Source of the DNA: Candidatus Centipeda massiliensis | Lineage (GTDB): Bacteria > Bacillota > Negativicutes > Selenomonadales > Selenomonadaceae | Assembly: GCF_900290285.1 (NCBI RefSeq) | Contig: NZ_LT985757.1 | Coordinates: 106,905-170,904 of the forward strand | Length of the DNA stretch: 64,000 nucleotides | Reading direction: 5' to 3' | In this document: positions 28,001 through 40,386 of the stretch, one piece after another | Numbering within the stretch: position 1 is the stretch's first letter | Layout: the number at the start of each line of letters is the position of its first letter | Notes under the pieces: model-generated | Told to the model about the DNA's origin: nothing | Database searches by the model: none | What the model saw: the letters and a program-made list of their open reading frames with translations, nothing else | Program-made: the position numbers and the translations under genes

Positions 28001-28547
28001 TCTGATCGGTCAGGCGTCCCTCCATACGCGCGGAGAGATCGTCCATAATGAGTGCAAGCTCCTTGAGCTTTTGAGAAAGCCTCCCCTGCGTATGTTCGCC
28101 ATCATCGGCAGCATCGCGCAAAATCTCGGGACTCAGTCGGTAGCGTTTGAGTTCGGCAATGGTGCGTGCCAGTGTCTCGGTAAAACCGCGCTTGCCGACC
28201 GAGCGCGCAAATACCGAAAACGCCCCCTTGTTCTTGAGCAGAATGTCCTTGAGGAGGATACGTCTGCCGATATCGCTGATGCGCGGCAGATGTGCGCCCC
28301 CGGTCTCGAGGAGTACCTGCCGTGCAAGGCGGCGAAAACCGAATACATAAGCCTGCAAAAAACCCGCGCTGTCCGTCAGCGTCTGTGCGAGGGCACGCTC
28401 TGCGGCATAGGTCATGTGCTCGGGGACGAGGAGAATACGCTGCTTGCCCAGCGGGGCGTGTGCCAGCTCTTTTGCCATCGCCGTAAGACAGGCATGCGTC
28501 TTGCCCGTACCTGCACGGCCAATGATAAACTCGAGTTTTGCCGTCAT
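25014..28547 (-). CDS. addB: ATP-dependent nuclease subunit B (AddB)
   Basis: 1177-residue partner of AddA. N-terminal Walker A IIGRAGTGKTHACL, a degenerate helicase fold that in known complexes recognises Chi, and a C-terminal nuclease domain with LVLDYKTGST. An iron-sulphur staple is indicated by Cys in TFRQCPFRHF and the distal cluster CTFCAYRSVC with a further Cys in GRGDC. Overlaps sbcC and addA by 4 bp each, so translation of all three is coupled. Confidence 0.95.
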   Translation of the reverse strand: MTAKLEFIIGRAGTGKTHACLTAMAKELAHAPLGKQRILLVPEHMTYAAERALAQTLTDSAGFLQAYVFGFRRLARQVLLETGGAHLPRISDIGRRILLKDILLKNKGAFSVFARSVGKRGFTETLARTIAELKRYRLSPEILRDAADDGEHTQGRLSQKLKELALIMDDLSARMEGRLTDQTDRMERLAEQLGNAPFLRGAEIWIDGFDFFNPQEMAVFRALFQTVDVIHVSLTMDGQRDGDRVQINLPENTMETGLFARSYQTMHALVQLLAELDPAADPKIRLMEKQHRLQQPLLRAVEAQLFGHARLAPAEDHALKLVEAANPRLEAEAVAADVLRLAREEGCLYREIAVLVRDIDTYGDLLTLAFADCGIPCYLDAKRSSTHHPLAELLRAAAQIAWRNWGYDTVFRALRTGFFPVLTEDMESLIGRDWQEVVDRLENYCLAFGIRTAKQWTATEDWNFIRRSIPEGEQDTEKNALRIAEEIALDSVRRRIAAPLSILTQNLFRDGSTAYERTQALYDFLTELEVPKTLELWRGVADAEGRLADAAANRQIWSSCMALFEQLVEVSGDQVIFARDFEELLGDGLDALEISLIPPGLDHVTIAAFDQNSLAGIRAAYIVGANAGTMPRAGSPQGVLSDADRLSIRESLAKTQHTIFGGSHEQSFLERYQLYRGFTEARQYLCVSYALSAVDGTALAPSPLIARLRMLCPDILSIPLAMLEREDDLVLSAPYPVLSSLAGALQGQKEQGKMRTLWGDVYNWMRNNPAMQPLLRLMVRGLFSSPREEELSDQIAGKLFARNGRISGSTTRLETFRQCPFRHFAMYGLGLRERDVYEFQSSDFGTLLHEILYGYGEWVRREHANDWCAAEVKSAAKIDELLQQIVPRVRSSILMSSAAYRHRIERIRRTAQQVIRHLTSWAKASSFHPYGFEISFGRRGDHIPLMEFQLEGGMTLSLRGQIDRFDLTKEQDLYLVLDYKTGSTSLLLPEIRHGLKMQLLLYLFVVRSLLSDAETFPAGMLYAPVVNPVVKSDVRLDDHTLHQKVANGMVLTGMLIDDVEILKKIDKMSDHICISFNKGGSLSKSSAQFIRSREEFEQLLSYLPVLIRETAEEILHGNIRVSPYRFQNRNACTFCAYRSVCAFEPDLGRGDCYHDIADNAQTAMEEIAQIIMQGGEE

Positions 28548-31500
28548 AATGCCTCCAAGCCGCCCTGTGTGAAGCGTGCCTTACTGCCGTTTGCCGTACG
28601 CAGCACCTCGAGATGGACAGGGATACGTGCGCGCAGCTCCTCCACGTGAGAGATGATGCCAACGAGTCGCCCACCCTCCTGCTGCACCTCGAGGAGCGCC
28701 CTGATAGCAATGTCCAGGGTCTCGCTGTCGAGCGATCCAAAGCCCTCGTCAATAAAAATCATGTCGAGGTGCATACCGCCCGCATAGTGCTGCACGACAT
28801 CGGAAAGTCCGAGTGCCAACGCAAGGGATGCGAGAAAGGTCTCTCCGCCGGACAGGGTGCGCGAAACACGCGGCAGTCCCGTATATTCATCGAATACATC
28901 GATCTCCAGCCCCCACCACTTTCTCTTTTCACCGCCTTCACCGTGTATGAGGCGGTAGCGCCCGCGGCTCATCATGATAAGCCGCGCGTTCGCGGCCTCA
29001 ATGACATCACTCAGAATCGAGCGCAGGACGTATGTCTGGAAATGCACCAGATAGGGAGCTTTCGCTGCCGCAACGGAGGCGAGTTTGCCAATGACACGAT
29101 AGCGCGCTGCACGGGCAGCACCGGCTTTCTCAAGCGCGTCAATGTCCCCCATCATGCGCGTGAGCGTCTTTTGCCGCTCCGTGCGGCTCCCCTGCTCCCG
29201 CGCGTGTTCTTGTACCGCTTGATCGGCAGCAGCCTCTGCTGCTTTGAGTGCCTCCATATCGGGAGCAATACATCCATCTGCTGCGCTCTTCGCCTGTTGA
29301 AACAACTCCTCTGCAGCCTTGCGCTCGCTGTCATACAGATTCAAACGCTCGCGCACCTTTTCCAGATGTTTGCTGTCTCCCCACTTTCCCTCAACCGCCG
29401 CATGGTATTCCTTCTCGGAGGCGAAGCCTGCTGCGTTCCATGCAGTCGCGTACTCCGTCTGTGCCGTTCGCGCACGCTGAGATGCCTCCTCAGCGGCACG
29501 CAGCGCCGCTGCCTGTGTGCTCTCCGCACGTGCATACGCGGCAGCACTTTCGTTAGCCCGCTCCAAAGCCTCCGTATATGCCCTTTTTTCCTGCGCCACT
29601 TCCTCTTTCAGACGGCGAATTTCTGCATCAATTTGTGCATGGTCGCGGTATTCCTGCGGAAGGTGTGCCTCAAGTGCAGCCTGTTCGCCCTCATGCTTGT
29701 GCAGGAGATCGCGATTTTTCTGTGCTTCTGCCTCCTGTGCCTGCTGATCTACAAGCAGCTTTTCCATTTGTTCCTTTTGTGCGGCAAGCTGTGTCGTGCG
29801 TTTTGCATGATCCGTCTCCGCTATTTTTAATTCCTCATCACGCTTTTGTACACGCTGCGACAGGCTTTCCAGCGTATCAGAAGCAAGATACTCGCTCAGC
29901 AGTTTCTGCTCATGGGCGCAGCTCTGCAGTGCACTCGTATGCTCTGCTTTTATTTTTTCCAGTCTGTGCGCGGCTTCCTGAACCATCTGTTCCGCAGAAT
30001 CCACTGCTTTTGCGCATTCTTCCACCACCTGCTCGGATGGGATATCCTCCGTGTGCATGGCGGGCATCGGATGTGACAGCGCACCGCAGACGGGACAGGG
30101 AGCGCCGTCCGCAAGCGTCTCGGCAAGCCGCGCGGCACTGCCGAGATCATAGAGGGTCTGCATCTGCCGCAGCTTCGATTTCGCTGCTGTCAGCAGCTCC
30201 ACGGAGGACTGCCATGTCTTCTGTGCAGCAGCTTCCTTTTGGCTCAGTTCTGCCGCCTGCACATTCAGTTCCTCCATGCGGACAGCGGAGTTCTGACAGC
30301 GCTTCAGGCGTTCTTGTTCATGCTGAACGGCCTCGCGTGTCGCCAATATTTTTTCAAGTGCGGCGATGCAATCTTCGTTTTCCTTGCGCTCTATGCTGAG
30401 CATCTCGATGCTGCGCGCGCTGTGTTTCAGACGCTCCTCGGCACGCACACACGATGCACGCAGCTCCTCTGCGAGCTTTCGGCAGGTATGGAGCTGCGTG
30501 GCGCGCTCCACATAGTCCGTGAGCACTTGAATGCGCTCTGCTTTCTTGGTGCGCTCCGGCTCCTGCTTCTCCGCAGCCTCACGTCTCTGCTGCGCCGCAT
30601 GAAGCTCTTTTTGTGCAGTCTTGAGCTGTGTCTCTGCTGTTCTTTGTTCGTCTGTCTGACGTTTTTTCAATGCTGCTGCATCAATTGCCGTGTGCTCTTT
30701 GTAGAGAACAGGATGAGCACGTTCAGCACGTTCCAATCGAACCCGAAAATCCCGCACAGATTCTCCCTGCGCCTCTTTCTCTGCAAAGCGTTTCTGTGCA
30801 GCCGCAAGATCTTGTAATTTTTGTTCTGCCGCCGCGCCTGCCTCACGTGCACGTCGCGCATCCTTTTGACGATCCTCAAGGACTTTGAGTTCTTCAGCAT
30901 GGCGGTCAATCGCCTCTTTTAGTCCGGCAATACGCGCGCGCAATTCATCGCTTGTGTTCAGATTTTCCGAACGAAGCATCTGGTCGATATGCTCGCGTTC
31001 CTCTTTTGCCGCATTTTCCAGATCTATGGACTCCTGAAGCAGGGCTTCTTCGAGGCGCTGATACCGCTCTGTACGAAAGATGCGCTGCATAATGGCACTG
31101 CGATCCTTCACCTCCGCAAGGAGAAAGCGCTGAAACTGTCCCTGCGGCAGGAGGACGACCTGACGAAACTGTTCCGCATCAAAGCCGATCAGCTGACCAA
31201 TTCGATCTGATACATCGGTCACATTCGAAGCAAGCAGCAGCTCTTCTCCGTCCTCGCCCTCGTCCGGGAGTCGGTAGAGCTGCCCCTTTGCCGTACGCAT
31301 TGTCATTTTCCCCCGTGACATACGCTCGTATGCCGGTGAGCGCAGGATCCGATAGCGACGGCGGCCAAGCGCAAATACATACTCTACTTCCGTCACTCGC
31401 TCCGGCGGTGCTGTGGAAGAGCGGAGTGTTGTACTTTTTCGGATATTACCGCTTGACTCTCCATACAGAGCAAATACAATGGCGTCCAGTATCGTGCTCT

Positions 31501-31624
31501 TTCCTGCCCCTGTCGATCCATGGATGAGGACGAACGGAGCATCTCCAAGAGCTTTTTCAAAATCCAATATCTGCTCCTCAACGTATGAACCGAACGCCTG
31601 CAGGCGTAGCTTGAGAGGTCTCAT
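28544..31624 (-). CDS. sbcC: DNA repair exonuclease ATPase SbcC
   Basis: 1026-residue SMC-like ATPase that works with SbcD on DNA hairpins and protein-blocked ends. Walker A IHGSTGAGKSTILDAIVFAL near residue 40, two long coiled coils, a zinc-hook sequence CPVCGALSHP (about 500), and C-terminal signature LSGGETFLASLALALGLSD with MIFIDEGFGSLD. Overlaps sbcD and addB by 4 bp each. Confidence 0.96.
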   Translation of the reverse strand: MRPLKLRLQAFGSYVEEQILDFEKALGDAPFVLIHGSTGAGKSTILDAIVFALYGESSGNIRKSTTLRSSTAPPERVTEVEYVFALGRRRYRILRSPAYERMSRGKMTMRTAKGQLYRLPDEGEDGEELLLASNVTDVSDRIGQLIGFDAEQFRQVVLLPQGQFQRFLLAEVKDRSAIMQRIFRTERYQRLEEALLQESIDLENAAKEEREHIDQMLRSENLNTSDELRARIAGLKEAIDRHAEELKVLEDRQKDARRAREAGAAAEQKLQDLAAAQKRFAEKEAQGESVRDFRVRLERAERAHPVLYKEHTAIDAAALKKRQTDEQRTAETQLKTAQKELHAAQQRREAAEKQEPERTKKAERIQVLTDYVERATQLHTCRKLAEELRASCVRAEERLKHSARSIEMLSIERKENEDCIAALEKILATREAVQHEQERLKRCQNSAVRMEELNVQAAELSQKEAAAQKTWQSSVELLTAAKSKLRQMQTLYDLGSAARLAETLADGAPCPVCGALSHPMPAMHTEDIPSEQVVEECAKAVDSAEQMVQEAAHRLEKIKAEHTSALQSCAHEQKLLSEYLASDTLESLSQRVQKRDEELKIAETDHAKRTTQLAAQKEQMEKLLVDQQAQEAEAQKNRDLLHKHEGEQAALEAHLPQEYRDHAQIDAEIRRLKEEVAQEKRAYTEALERANESAAAYARAESTQAAALRAAEEASQRARTAQTEYATAWNAAGFASEKEYHAAVEGKWGDSKHLEKVRERLNLYDSERKAAEELFQQAKSAADGCIAPDMEALKAAEAAADQAVQEHAREQGSRTERQKTLTRMMGDIDALEKAGAARAARYRVIGKLASVAAAKAPYLVHFQTYVLRSILSDVIEAANARLIMMSRGRYRLIHGEGGEKRKWWGLEIDVFDEYTGLPRVSRTLSGGETFLASLALALGLSDVVQHYAGGMHLDMIFIDEGFGSLDSETLDIAIRALLEVQQEGGRLVGIISHVEELRARIPVHLEVLRTANGSKARFTQGGLEAL

Positions 31625-32766
31625 TCGGCACGTACCCCCTGTTCCATCAAATCAATCACATGGATGAGTTCGCCGCGCTCCGCCTCCGTCATCTCGGATG
31701 CGGTCACCTCCGTAAAGAAGTCGGAAAATAGATGCAGGTCGGACTTGCCGCGCTCGTATGTTCGCTCCGTTGAGGAAAGGCGATTGACATTGATGTTCGG
31801 ACGTGTGATCGTAAATAGGTTCGGATAGATCTTGCGCAGCTTCTCATGTGCGGCAAGTACGGCATCCGTATCGAGCAGTTCTACGCAGATATAATCATCG
31901 TGTGCGAGCGTGTCAAAGCCATCGCTCATAATCTCTGCCATCGTGCCTTTTACAATGCGTACATCATGGCGCGGCACCAGTGGATAGAATGTATGAGTGG
32001 CATATCCCACAGCATCCAGTTCGATGAGTTCAATTCCCTTTTTCTGATGTGCTTCGTCAAAGGAGTATTTCAGCAAGGATCCCGAATAACGAATATGATC
32101 TGCTCCAGCTCGCTGCGGCGCATGCAGATGTCCAAGCGCTGTATAGTTGTATGCAGCAAAATTCTCCGCATGTACCTGATCGCTGCCGCCCACGGAGAGC
32201 GCATTCTCCGACTCTGAACTCTGCCCGCCGATGACAAAGGCATGGGCAACTGCCACGCTGCGTGCACCAGATGGAATCTGTTCGCGCGCCGCTGCAATCT
32301 GCGCAGCAATTGCACCGTCAAAGGACGGCGTTTCATCGAGAGTAAACGCCTCACGTACATGAGGGGGATCTCCATAGGGCAGGAGGGAGAAATAGACATC
32401 GCCAAATTCGTCCGAAAGAATGACAGGAGGCTCTGCTGCACGTACAACGCCTGCCAAATAGATGCCGGACGAACGAAGAAGCTGTGCGCCAAAGTCGAGG
32501 CGCACAGCACTGTCATGATTTCCGGCAATGAAGAGAACACGAATTCCCCGCTCGGAGAGCCTTGTCAATATTGTATTGAAGAGTTCCACCGCCTCCGGCG
32601 GTGGGATGGCGCGGTCATAGACATCTCCCGCAATGACGAGCGCATCTGGGTGCAGATCAGCACAAAGTGCAAGCAGTTCCTCCAATACATACGCCTGATC
32701 TTCTGTCATGTGCCGCTGCCCGAAGAGTTTTCCCAAATGCCAATCCGCCGTATGGATGAACCGCAT
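31621..32766 (-). CDS. sbcD: DNA repair nuclease SbcD
   Basis: 381-residue manganese phosphodiesterase of the Mre11 family. Metal motifs: HTADWHLGK at the N-terminus, VIAGDVYDRAIPP, FIAGNHDSAVRL, and VAVAHAFVIGG / ALGHLHAPQ. The C-terminal capping region contacts SbcC. It follows deoC by 19 bp and overlaps sbcC by 4 bp. Confidence 0.96.
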   Translation of the reverse strand: MRFIHTADWHLGKLFGQRHMTEDQAYVLEELLALCADLHPDALVIAGDVYDRAIPPPEAVELFNTILTRLSERGIRVLFIAGNHDSAVRLDFGAQLLRSSGIYLAGVVRAAEPPVILSDEFGDVYFSLLPYGDPPHVREAFTLDETPSFDGAIAAQIAAAREQIPSGARSVAVAHAFVIGGQSSESENALSVGGSDQVHAENFAAYNYTALGHLHAPQRAGADHIRYSGSLLKYSFDEAHQKKGIELIELDAVGYATHTFYPLVPRHDVRIVKGTMAEIMSDGFDTLAHDDYICVELLDTDAVLAAHEKLRKIYPNLFTITRPNINVNRLSSTERTYERGKSDLHLFSDFFTEVTASEMTEAERGELIHVIDLMEQGVRAE

Positions 32767-32785
32767 GACATTCCCTCATTTCATA

Positions 32786-33451
32786 TTATGATCGTGCTTC
32801 CTCAGCAAGAATTCCCGCGACCGATGAACTGCCGATTCCCAAGCGGTGGACGCCCATATCCAAAAATTTCTTTGCCGTCCGATAGTCCCGAATCCCGCCG
32901 GATGCCTTGACCTTGCATCGTCCACGTGCAGTCTCCAGCATGATACGAAGCTGCTCCTCCGTCGCGCCCGTCCCCAAGAACCCCGTCGCTGTCTTGACAA
33001 AATCCGCACCTGCCGCAATGCTGACCTCTGTTGCACGTGCGATTTCCTCGTCTCTCAGCTGACTTGCTTCAAAGATGACCTTGACAACGACATCCCGCGC
33101 ATGAGCCGCATTCACAACGGCACGGATCTCTTCCTCAACTTCCGCCCATTTTCCGGAGCGTGCAAGGCCATAGTTCATGACCATGTCAAGTTCTTCCGCA
33201 CCGTACTCCATATAATAGCGTGCTTCAAGCTCCTTGACTGCAGCAGGGGCTTTTCCATACGGGAAATCCAGTACTGTACAGACACGTGTTTTGCTGTTAC
33301 GGCACAGTTCCACAGCAAGTGGAATGTCTGACGGCTGAACGCAGACAGAGCAGCATTCCTGCCTAACTGCCTCCATGATCGCCGCACGTATCTCATCGCT
33401 GGTCATGACAGGGTTCAGCGGGGAGGAATCAATATATCTGCTTAGTTTCAT
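32786..33451 (-). CDS. deoC: Deoxyribose-phosphate aldolase
   Basis: 221-residue class I aldolase splitting 2-deoxyribose 5-phosphate to acetaldehyde and glyceraldehyde 3-phosphate. The Schiff-base Lys is in FVKTATGF and the second active Lys in VKASGGIRD. It is inserted between ligA (11 bp) and sbcD (19 bp) in a DNA-repair operon, an unusual home: it usually sits with nucleoside salvage genes. It could recycle deoxyribose from DNA degraded by AddAB and SbcCD; that is inference. Confidence 0.95.
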   Translation of the reverse strand: MKLSRYIDSSPLNPVMTSDEIRAAIMEAVRQECCSVCVQPSDIPLAVELCRNSKTRVCTVLDFPYGKAPAAVKELEARYYMEYGAEELDMVMNYGLARSGKWAEVEEEIRAVVNAAHARDVVVKVIFEASQLRDEEIARATEVSIAAGADFVKTATGFLGTGATEEQLRIMLETARGRCKVKASGGIRDYRTAKKFLDMGVHRLGIGSSSVAGILAEEARS

Positions 33452-33462
33452 GTGCTATCCTT

Positions 33463-37735
<4,273 letters not shown>

Positions 37736-37786
37736 GAAAACTCCTTTTAGGAACCGCTGCTTATCAGTGGTTCTTTGCTCCAATAA

Positions 37787-37826
37787 GAAAGGCGGGGCTG
37801 CCAAACTGGCAAACTCCGCCCCTGCC
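37787..37826 (-). terminator. Terminator of the pyrophosphatase gene
   Basis: GC-rich hairpin between the pyrophosphatase stop and pcrA: GGGGC/GCCCC with an inner TGCCA/TGGCA stem, followed on the minus strand by a T-rich stretch. Confidence 0.6.
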
Positions 37827-37842
37827 GTCTCATATCTATGCC

Positions 37843-39489
37843 TTACGTCTTGATGCGCTTGACCGCTTCCGAGAGCGGCGGAATGATCTGCTTCTTACGC
37901 GACATAACGCCCGGCAGATAGAGATGCGTTCCACTCGTATCTTTGCGGAATGCCTCGCCAATCAGCGTACGCGGTGACCCCGTGAAGAGCAGATAGGTTG
38001 CCTCCTCAAGGATATCCGTAATCATGACAAGACTCAGGTCAAAGCCCTCCGTGTCACAGATCGTCTTCATTGCGGCGAGCAGTTCGTCTTCCTTCGCCAT
38101 GATCTCCTTCGTGTCCATAACGGAGGTCTGGCTGACAATGACGCGATATGCCCCGATCGTGAACTCCTTGAGGTCATTGCGCACGATCTCCATCGGCGAC
38201 ATATTGCCGACACTGGAACCTGCCTTGAGCATTTCAAGACCGTATGTGTTGAGATCGACATTGGCAATGTCTGCAAGCCGTTCTGCCGCCGCCTTATCCT
38301 TCGGTGTGCAGGTCGGAGACTTGAAGAGAACTGTATCCGAGATGATCGCCGAAAGCAGGAGTCCCGCAATCGAGGGGGGGATGTCAATGTCGTTCTGCCA
38401 GTGCATATTGGAAATAATCGTTGCGGTGCATCCGACCGGCTCTGCATGCGTGTAGATCGGCTCGCTCGTACTGATCCCGCCAAAACGATGATGGTCGATG
38501 ATCTCGATGATCTTTGCTTCCTCAATCCCCTCGACCGCCTGATTGCGCTCGTTGTGATCCACGAGAATGACCTGCGCCGGTTCGGATACAACGAGTCGAT
38601 CACGGCTGACAAGACCGACAATACGCCCGTTTTCAAGAACAGGATAGTTGCGGAAATTGGTCTCCTCCATCGTTCCCTTGATATCCGAGAGCAGATCGAG
38701 CGGCTTGAAACAGACCGGATTGTCGTGCATGATCCGACGGATCGGTACGCACTGGTTGATGAGACGTGCCACGGTATAGGTATCATAAGGTGTTGAAAGC
38801 ACGAAGATCCCGCGTGCTTCTGCCATCTCAAGAGCCTCTGCCGGAACACGTCCATCTCCTGTCATGATCAGGCAGGCAATCCCCTGCTTAATACATGCCA
38901 AAATCGTCTCCGTACGACGATCACCCACAAGAACGATATCATTTTCCTTGATGAGTTTACAGATCGTCTCAACACTGCCTGCGGCAATGCGAATCTGCCC
39001 CTTGATGGTCTCTCCCTCTTCACCGGAAACAAGTACATTGCTGTCCGTCGCGCGAATGATATCACGATAGCGCACACGCATATCCGATAGATTCGTCATA
39101 CCAAGCTCTTGAAAATAACGCTTAGCCAGATCGCTGACCGAAACAATGCCGACAAGGATCCCCTTGCTGTCGGTGACGGGAATCGAGCGCAGATCGTTTT
39201 CGCGCAGCACCTCGCCAAGATTGCGCAGGGTATCATGCTGACGGACAACAATCTTGCAGTCCATCGCAATGTCCTTGACGCGCGGGTAGAGATCGGGAAT
39301 GAGGAGGGGCTGTTCCACATGGAAATACTCCAATGCGAATTTTGTCTCCTTATTTACCTTACCGGCACGTGCCGCAATGGCGTTGACGCCCATTGCCTGT
39401 TTCAGATGTGCATATCCGACCGCCGAGCAAATGGAGTCCGTATCCGGATTACGATGACCAATGACATAAATCGGCTTTGCAACGTTCAA
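37843..39489 (-). CDS. Manganese-dependent inorganic pyrophosphatase with CBS-DRTGG regulatory insert
   Basis: 548-residue family II pyrophosphatase. The DHH part shows HRNPDTDSICSA at the N-terminus and, after a large insert, VDHNERN and DHHRFGG; the DHHA2 domain closes the protein. The insert (about 65-300) contains two CBS domains around a DRTGG domain, as in the nucleotide-regulated clostridial enzymes inhibited by AMP or ADP and activated by diadenosine tetraphosphate. TTG start with GGGAGG 8 bp upstream. Single gene with its own terminator. Confidence 0.92.
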   Translation of the reverse strand: MNVAKPIYVIGHRNPDTDSICSAVGYAHLKQAMGVNAIAARAGKVNKETKFALEYFHVEQPLLIPDLYPRVKDIAMDCKIVVRQHDTLRNLGEVLRENDLRSIPVTDSKGILVGIVSVSDLAKRYFQELGMTNLSDMRVRYRDIIRATDSNVLVSGEEGETIKGQIRIAAGSVETICKLIKENDIVLVGDRRTETILACIKQGIACLIMTGDGRVPAEALEMAEARGIFVLSTPYDTYTVARLINQCVPIRRIMHDNPVCFKPLDLLSDIKGTMEETNFRNYPVLENGRIVGLVSRDRLVVSEPAQVILVDHNERNQAVEGIEEAKIIEIIDHHRFGGISTSEPIYTHAEPVGCTATIISNMHWQNDIDIPPSIAGLLLSAIISDTVLFKSPTCTPKDKAAAERLADIANVDLNTYGLEMLKAGSSVGNMSPMEIVRNDLKEFTIGAYRVIVSQTSVMDTKEIMAKEDELLAAMKTICDTEGFDLSLVMITDILEEATYLLFTGSPRTLIGEAFRKDTSGTHLYLPGVMSRKKQIIPPLSEAVKRIKT

Positions 39490-39575
39490 AATGATACCTC
39501 CCTATCGCGGCTTACACCCGCCGCATACTTTGTGTTTCATTATACCATACTCATTGATGTGATTCAATTTTTGCA

Positions 39576-39620
39576 AAAATAAAAAGATGTTGACGTATTT
39601 CTGAAATGATGCCAACATCC
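39576..39620 (-). terminator. Terminator of the rbgA-yraN operon
   Basis: On the minus strand GATGTTG and CAACATC bracket a 20-base loop and are followed by TTTTTATTTTT. Confidence 0.75.
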
Positions 39621-39627
39621 AAAATTC

Positions 39628-39987
39628 TCATTGTGCTTCGAACGCATTTTTTATGTGATGAATATTCCACCCTCTGTCCATCGCGTACACCTCGATCACA
39701 TCAAAGCGGCAAAGATGCGTCTCTGCATGATTTGCGCGTAAATACCAGTATGCCGTCTGCACAATTTTTTTGCGTTTTCTGTAATCAACTGCCTCCGCAG
39801 GCATTCCGCAGCGCACGCCTCTGCGCGTCTTTACCTCAACAAACACCAAGACACCATGGTCGTCCGCGATGATGTCAATTTCCCCGACTTTGGTGCGATA
39901 GTTGCGCACGAGAATACGACAGCCCTGTCTTTGCAGATAGTCTGCAGCGTATGACTCTCCCTGATTACCAAGTATTTTATTGCTCAC
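39628..39987 (-). CDS. yraN: UPF0102 (YraN-like) endonuclease-fold protein
   Basis: 119 residues. The restriction-endonuclease-like core GEIDIIADDHGVLVFVEVKTR carries the D and ExK residues typical of PD-(D/E)XK nucleases. Activity of the family is poorly defined; a Holliday-junction-resolvase-like fold is assumed. Overlaps the FlhB-like gene by 4 bp and is the last gene before a terminator. Confidence 0.92.
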   Translation of the reverse strand: MSNKILGNQGESYAADYLQRQGCRILVRNYRTKVGEIDIIADDHGVLVFVEVKTRRGVRCGMPAEAVDYRKRKKIVQTAYWYLRANHAETHLCRFDVIEVYAMDRGWNIHHIKNAFEAQ

Positions 39988-40304
39988 GATGACCTTCGAT
40001 CACCTGCATGGCGGTCAATCCGATAGACATGAGCAAGCACCTCTGCAATGGTACGATAGAGTTCCGGAGGAATCTCTCGGTCAATCTCAAGCGCCATCAG
40101 CATATTGACGAGAGATTTGTTCTGATAGACAGGAATCCCGTTTTTTCGTGCCTCTGCCAGAATGCGGTCAGCAACGAGTGAACGCCCCTTTGCTGTAACA
40201 CGCGGAGCGCGGTCGTTCTTGGCGTCATATTTAATTGCAACGGCGCGTTGTTCCTGCTCGGCCGGTATATCCTCAACAGGCGACGTTTCCTTGTGTTCCG
40301 TCAT
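39984..40304 (-). CDS. FlhB C-terminal-domain-like protein (YlqH-type)
   Basis: 106 residues resembling the cytoplasmic domain of the flagellar export protein FlhB, without its membrane part. RAVAIKYDAKNDRAPRVTAKG aligns with the region right after the FlhB autocleavage site, but the NPTH motif itself is absent (EQEQ in its place), so self-cleavage is not expected. The rest, GIPVYQNKSLVNMLMALEID and IPPELYRTIAEVLAHVY, is well kept. Pairs with a FliK-like gene upstream, as ylqG-ylqH do in Bacillus. Confidence 0.88.
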   Translation of the reverse strand: MTEHKETSPVEDIPAEQEQRAVAIKYDAKNDRAPRVTAKGRSLVADRILAEARKNGIPVYQNKSLVNMLMALEIDREIPPELYRTIAEVLAHVYRIDRHAGDRRSS

Positions 40305-40386
40305 CTCTCACCCATCCTTGTGACCTGCATTCTTTCACTGTTATTATACGGTGCATGTACTTTCTTCGTCAAGAAGCGTATCCCGT